From CAZGUX01 sp964529305 (GTDB lineage: Bacteria > Acidobacteriota > Terriglobia > Bryobacterales > Bryobacteraceae), in assembly GCA_964529305.1 (NCBI GenBank), contig CAZGUX010000046.1, positions 1 to 64,000 of the forward strand: 64,000 bases of DNA, in the 5' to 3' direction. The notes below the pieces were generated by a model that saw only the letters and a list, made by a program, of their open reading frames with translations, was not told the DNA's origin and ran no database searches. The position numbers and the translations under genes were made by a program. Shown here piece after piece: positions 61,424-64,000 of the stretch; the stretch's first letter is position 1, and the number at the start of each line of letters is the position of its first letter.

Positions 61424-62080
61424 ATGGTCATCAAAGAGATGTCCCGGCGGGCGCATTGTGTTCGGCAGTGGCGAATCCGGGGCTGGGCCCTCCATGGCCG
61501 GATTCCCGGCGGCGTCCGTGCCCCCCTCGAAGAGGCGATTCGGGCCGTCCCGGATCCGATCATGGGACGTCTGCCGGCGCTGTCGATTCATCTTCAGCCA
61601 GCGTTCACCGAGTCCGGAATGGCTTCGACGTGGACGGATGCTCCCGCCGGTGTCGAGATCCGGATCGCGACCGAAGGAGTCTCCCCGCATGATTGCGCGA
61701 TCGAACTCCTGCTGTGCGCCAGCCAGGTGCTGTGGGATCGCCTCGACGAAAGCGAGCGGCTGGACTGGTTCCGGCAACTCCAGGCCGAAATCGAGGCGGG
61801 TGTCGCCGGTGAAATTGACGAAGCGGCAGTTCGTGAGAAACGGATGCTGCTCTCTTCGCGCGCTCAGGCCTCCAGCGTCCGGCGCCTCGAGAGTTACGCC
61901 CGCCAGTCGTTTGCCTCCACCGCGGCCGAATACTGTCACGCGCTGTGGCACGACGTCGGCGTCAGGAGAGGGAAAGCGCACCTCCCGGCAGCATGGCTGC
62001 GACGGCGATTCGAGTTGCTCGCGCGCTGGTTTCCGCCCGGCCGGACCCTGTTCGCGCCGGCAGGGCAAGACCGCGGCTAA
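61424..62080 (+). CDS. Protein of unknown function, 218 aa
   Basis: ATG 61424 gives 218 residues, cytoplasmic by lack of a signal. The N-terminal part has RAHCVRQWRIRGWALHG; the middle contains EIRIATEGVSPHDCAIELLLCASQVLWDRL and a helical DESERLDWFRQLQAEIEAG, and the end is basic. I recognise no family, though the first half carries the strand/helix pattern of small signalling proteins. The opposite strand is also open over most of this range, but the plus frame has the more normal codon pattern and Glu/Asp/Leu content. It converges with the SBBP gene 16 bases away. Confidence 0.5.
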   Translation: MVIKEMSRRAHCVRQWRIRGWALHGRIPGGVRAPLEEAIRAVPDPIMGRLPALSIHLQPAFTESGMASTWTDAPAGVEIRIATEGVSPHDCAIELLLCASQVLWDRLDESERLDWFRQLQAEIEAGVAGEIDEAAVREKRMLLSSRAQASSVRRLESYARQSFASTAAEYCHALWHDVGVRRGKAHLPAAWLRRRFELLARWFPPGRTLFAPAGQDRG

Positions 62081-62096
62081 TGCGCATTAACCCGCG

Positions 62097-63220
62097 TTAC
62101 GGCGCGAAGTACCCGTTGATGTCCAGGATGACGTGGCTCCGATCCGTCACATACACGTTGATCCCGCCGAAGGCTCCTGCGGGAACGATGGCCGCGTTGG
62201 CCACGATGCTGCCGTCAAACGAATTGAGCGTGGACACGAAGGGTTGAGCGACTCCCGTGGGCCAGGCGGAAAGATAGCTGAGCGGCCCGCTCGGCACGAC
62301 GGTCACGTTGAGGGAGAAGGCCGCGGCCGTCGCCGGAATGCCGCAGGCGCTTTGGGAAATCACAAACGACCGCGATGTCCCTCCTTCGAGGATGGGCCCG
62401 CCGAATGGGCCGTCCGCGTTCCGCGTATCCGTGATCCGGCAGGGCGTGGCCGCGTAGAACGACAAGCCCCCGGTCGACGGCGGGGCAAAATAGCCGTTGA
62501 TGTCCAGAATCACGTCGGTCGGGTTGGTGACGAAGACGCTGACGGCTCCGTTGGTTCCAGAAGGCACCAGCGCGGCGTTGGCGACGATCCTGCCCTGGAA
62601 CGAATTCAACGTCGAGACCAGAGGCTGGATCTGGCCCGCCGGCCATGACGTCAGGTAGTAGAGGGGACCCGCCGGAACCACGGTGACGTTCATCGAATAC
62701 GCACGCGACGTGTCCGGAATGCCGCAAGGGCTCGAAGGCACGGTGAAATTCCGGACCTGCGTCGCCGCCATCGACGGGCCGCCGAACGCGCCGGGCGCCA
62801 GGCGTGTGTCGGCGACACGGCACGGATTCGCTGCAAAGAACGAATAGTTGTAGGCCGAGGGTGTATCGAAGTAGCCGTTGATATCCAGAATCACATCGGT
62901 GGTATTGGTCACGTAAACGCTGATGGCGCCGCCCGTCCCGGCGGGGACGATCGCGGCGTTGGCCACAATCGCGCCGTTGAACGAGTTCAGCGTGGACACC
63001 AGTGGCTGGGCCTGGCCGGTGGGCCAAATGCTGAGATACGACAGCGGACCGCGCGGAACGACGGTCACGTTGAGTGAGTAGGAGGCCGCCGTCGCCGGAA
63101 TACCGCAGACGCTCTGCGGGATTGGGAACGACCGGACGCTGCCCCCGGCCATCACCGGCCCGCCGAAGGTCCCTGCCGCGTTGCGGGTATCGGCAATCCG
63201 GCACGGGGCCACCGGCTGGA
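62097..63220 (-). repeat. Three-copy coding repeat at the C-terminus of the SBBP protein
   Basis: Units of about 370-380 bases with boundaries near 62860 and 62485, each carrying CR-x-x-DTR, CGIP, LNVTVVP (SMNVTVVP in one), PLVSTLNSF and NGYF. They correspond one to one with the array in the gene at 57512, and the last unit ends a few residues before the stop. Confidence 0.8.
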
Positions 63221-64000
63221 ACCGAAGGCCACTCCCCCCGATGGACGGACCACCGCTCCCGATTTTCATGACAAACGCATCCCCCGCGTTGTCGTCGCCC
63301 ACGGCGAACGATCGCCCTCCGAATGCGGGCTGAAGCACGCCCGCCGTGGTCTTGAAGTTCTCCGAATCCGTCCGGCCCGTATAGTAGGCGTTACCGCTAC
63401 TGTCGATCGCCACTCCGCCCACGCCGAGGAACCCGGCGTTATTGTCCCAGTTGTCCTCGTTCACGCCTCCGATATAACTCGAATAGATCAGCGTCCCGCC
63501 GGCGGAGCCGAACTTCGCGACGAACCCGTCGGAAAACGCTCCCCCGTAGGTGGTCTGGAACGCATCCACCTTTGGGAAGTCGGTGGACCAGGTGCGGCCG
63601 GTGATGTGGGGCTGACCCTGTCCGTCCACCGCCAGCGCGAAGGCGCCGTCGGATAGCGATCCCCCAAGAAAGGTCGAATAGATGAGCGAACCTCCGTTCG
63701 CGGCGAATTTCGTCACAAAGGCGTCGGAGAATCCTCCGAACGTCGACTGATAGGCGGCCAGGATCGGGAAATTGGCGGAGCCGGTTTCTCCCGCGACATA
63801 CACGTTCCCGGTGGCGTCCACCACGATGCCGAAGCCCTGATCCCGGCCCGTGCCGCCCAGGAATGTCGAAAAGGCAACCGTGCCCCCGGTGAGGAACTTC
63901 GTCACAAACACGTCATAGCTCGACGACTTGGTTTGCTGGTAAGCGTTCAGGACCGGGAAGTCGGTCGACTCCGTTTCCCCGGTCACGTAGGTGTTGCCCT
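62097..64000 (-). CDS. SBBP-repeat beta-propeller protein with the three-copy C-terminal repeat, N-terminus cut by the window edge
   Basis: At least 634 residues are visible; the gene continues beyond the right edge (open with no start codon needed at 64000). The visible N-terminal part (about 240 residues) is an SBBP propeller with repeated DAF/DVFVTKF...STFLGG...D...GNVYVAGET/TGRT...NFP motifs. It is followed by the same three repeat units as in the PQQ-propeller protein (CRIADTR...GYF; 62097-63220). SBBP proteins are abundant, secreted, of unknown function, in Acidobacteria and Verrucomicrobia. It is likely a cell-surface protein. Confidence 0.88.
   Translation of the reverse strand, partial: GNTYVTGETESTDFPVLNAYQQTKSSSYDVFVTKFLTGGTVAFSTFLGGTGRDQGFGIVVDATGNVYVAGETGSANFPILAAYQSTFGGFSDAFVTKFAANGGSLIYSTFLGGSLSDGAFALAVDGQGQPHITGRTWSTDFPKVDAFQTTYGGAFSDGFVAKFGSAGGTLIYSSYIGGVNEDNWDNNAGFLGVGGVAIDSSGNAYYTGRTDSENFKTTAGVLQPAFGGRSFAVGDDNAGDAFVMKIGSGGPSIGGSGLRFQPVAPCRIADTRNAAGTFGGPVMAGGSVRSFPIPQSVCGIPATAASYSLNVTVVPRGPLSYLSIWPTGQAQPLVSTLNSFNGAIVANAAIVPAGTGGAISVYVTNTTDVILDINGYFDTPSAYNYSFFAANPCRVADTRLAPGAFGGPSMAATQVRNFTVPSSPCGIPDTSRAYSMNVTVVPAGPLYYLTSWPAGQIQPLVSTLNSFQGRIVANAALVPSGTNGAVSVFVTNPTDVILDINGYFAPPSTGGLSFYAATPCRITDTRNADGPFGGPILEGGTSRSFVISQSACGIPATAAAFSLNVTVVPSGPLSYLSAWPTGVAQPFVSTLNSFDGSIVANAAIVPAGAFGGINVYVTDRSHVILDINGYFAP

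Noticed and set aside
61331..62068. Minus-strand protein opposite the 218-residue hypothetical gene
   Set aside because: Arg/Pro-rich with no signature; it overlaps the ABM gene and the plus frame looks more natural.
1..64000. tRNA, rRNA or prophage genes
   Set aside because: No cloverleaf, rRNA-like or phage structural sequence was recognised; the toxin-antitoxin pair and repeats alone do not make a prophage.

Overview
The window is high-GC bacterial chromosome that reads as an acidobacterium of the Bryobacterales / Candidatus Solibacter lineage. The support is direct. One secreted protein (46259-49999) combines BACON repeats with the Solibacter-type C-terminal domain (TIGR03437). There is an Oar-like TonB receptor with an N-terminal carboxypeptidase-regulatory domain, an SBBP propeller protein, PEP-CTERM genes, and two pairs of cytochrome-type DUF1549/DUF1553 and DUF1501 genes. 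Many predicted proteins carry Sec or Tat signals. I found no rRNA, tRNA, CRISPR array or intact prophage.

Layout. 1-10.4 kb: a possible transposase tail, two secreted alpha/beta hydrolases, a TolB-propeller/PHP metallohydrolase, a C45-type peptidase, an exported class V aminotransferase, then a lower-GC patch with a peptidoglycan-binding-domain protein and about 550 bp without a gene. 10.4-15 kb: manC, lepB, a split pair of small DMT/SMR-like transporters, a polysaccharide deacetylase and an epimerase. 15-21.3 kb: a tight minus-strand operon of MBOAT acyltransferase, two SGNH proteins, ACP and KASIII-like enzyme, followed by nikR and acpS. 21.3-23.6 kb: an RCK potassium channel, a small conserved protein, ybaK and a RelE/ParE-type toxin-antitoxin pair. 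23.7-42 kb: a sugar/glycan catabolic region with both DUF1549/1553-DUF1501 pairs, a Gfo/Idh/MocA oxidoreductase, MFS transporter, enolase-superfamily enzyme, AraC regulator, bicupin and BNR/sialidase-like protein, plus a nested palindromic element at about 38.1 kb. 42-64 kb: a degenerate class-C beta-lactamase-like protein, a decaheme OmcA/MtrC cytochrome, the BACON/TIGR03437 protein, the TonB receptor, a two-motif aspartic protease, a PEP-CTERM/post-PEP-CTERM/PA-zincin cluster, and two large secreted propeller proteins ending in the same three-copy repeat module.

The best candidate for an undescribed system is the operon at 14997-21269. It resembles the D-alanylation Dlt system (MBOAT = DltB-like, SGNH = DltD-like, ACP = DltC-like) but has no DltA-type adenylating ligase. 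In its place is a KASIII-fold protein whose catalytic Cys is replaced by Ser, and acpS lies at the operon end. I infer an envelope or exopolysaccharide acylation pathway in which the acyl group reaches the ACP through the KASIII-like protein. This is inference from gene content. Other notable points are the decaheme cytochrome, the lost catalytic residues and 39-residue duplication in the beta-lactamase-like protein, the GYA potassium filter, and the MITE-like element.
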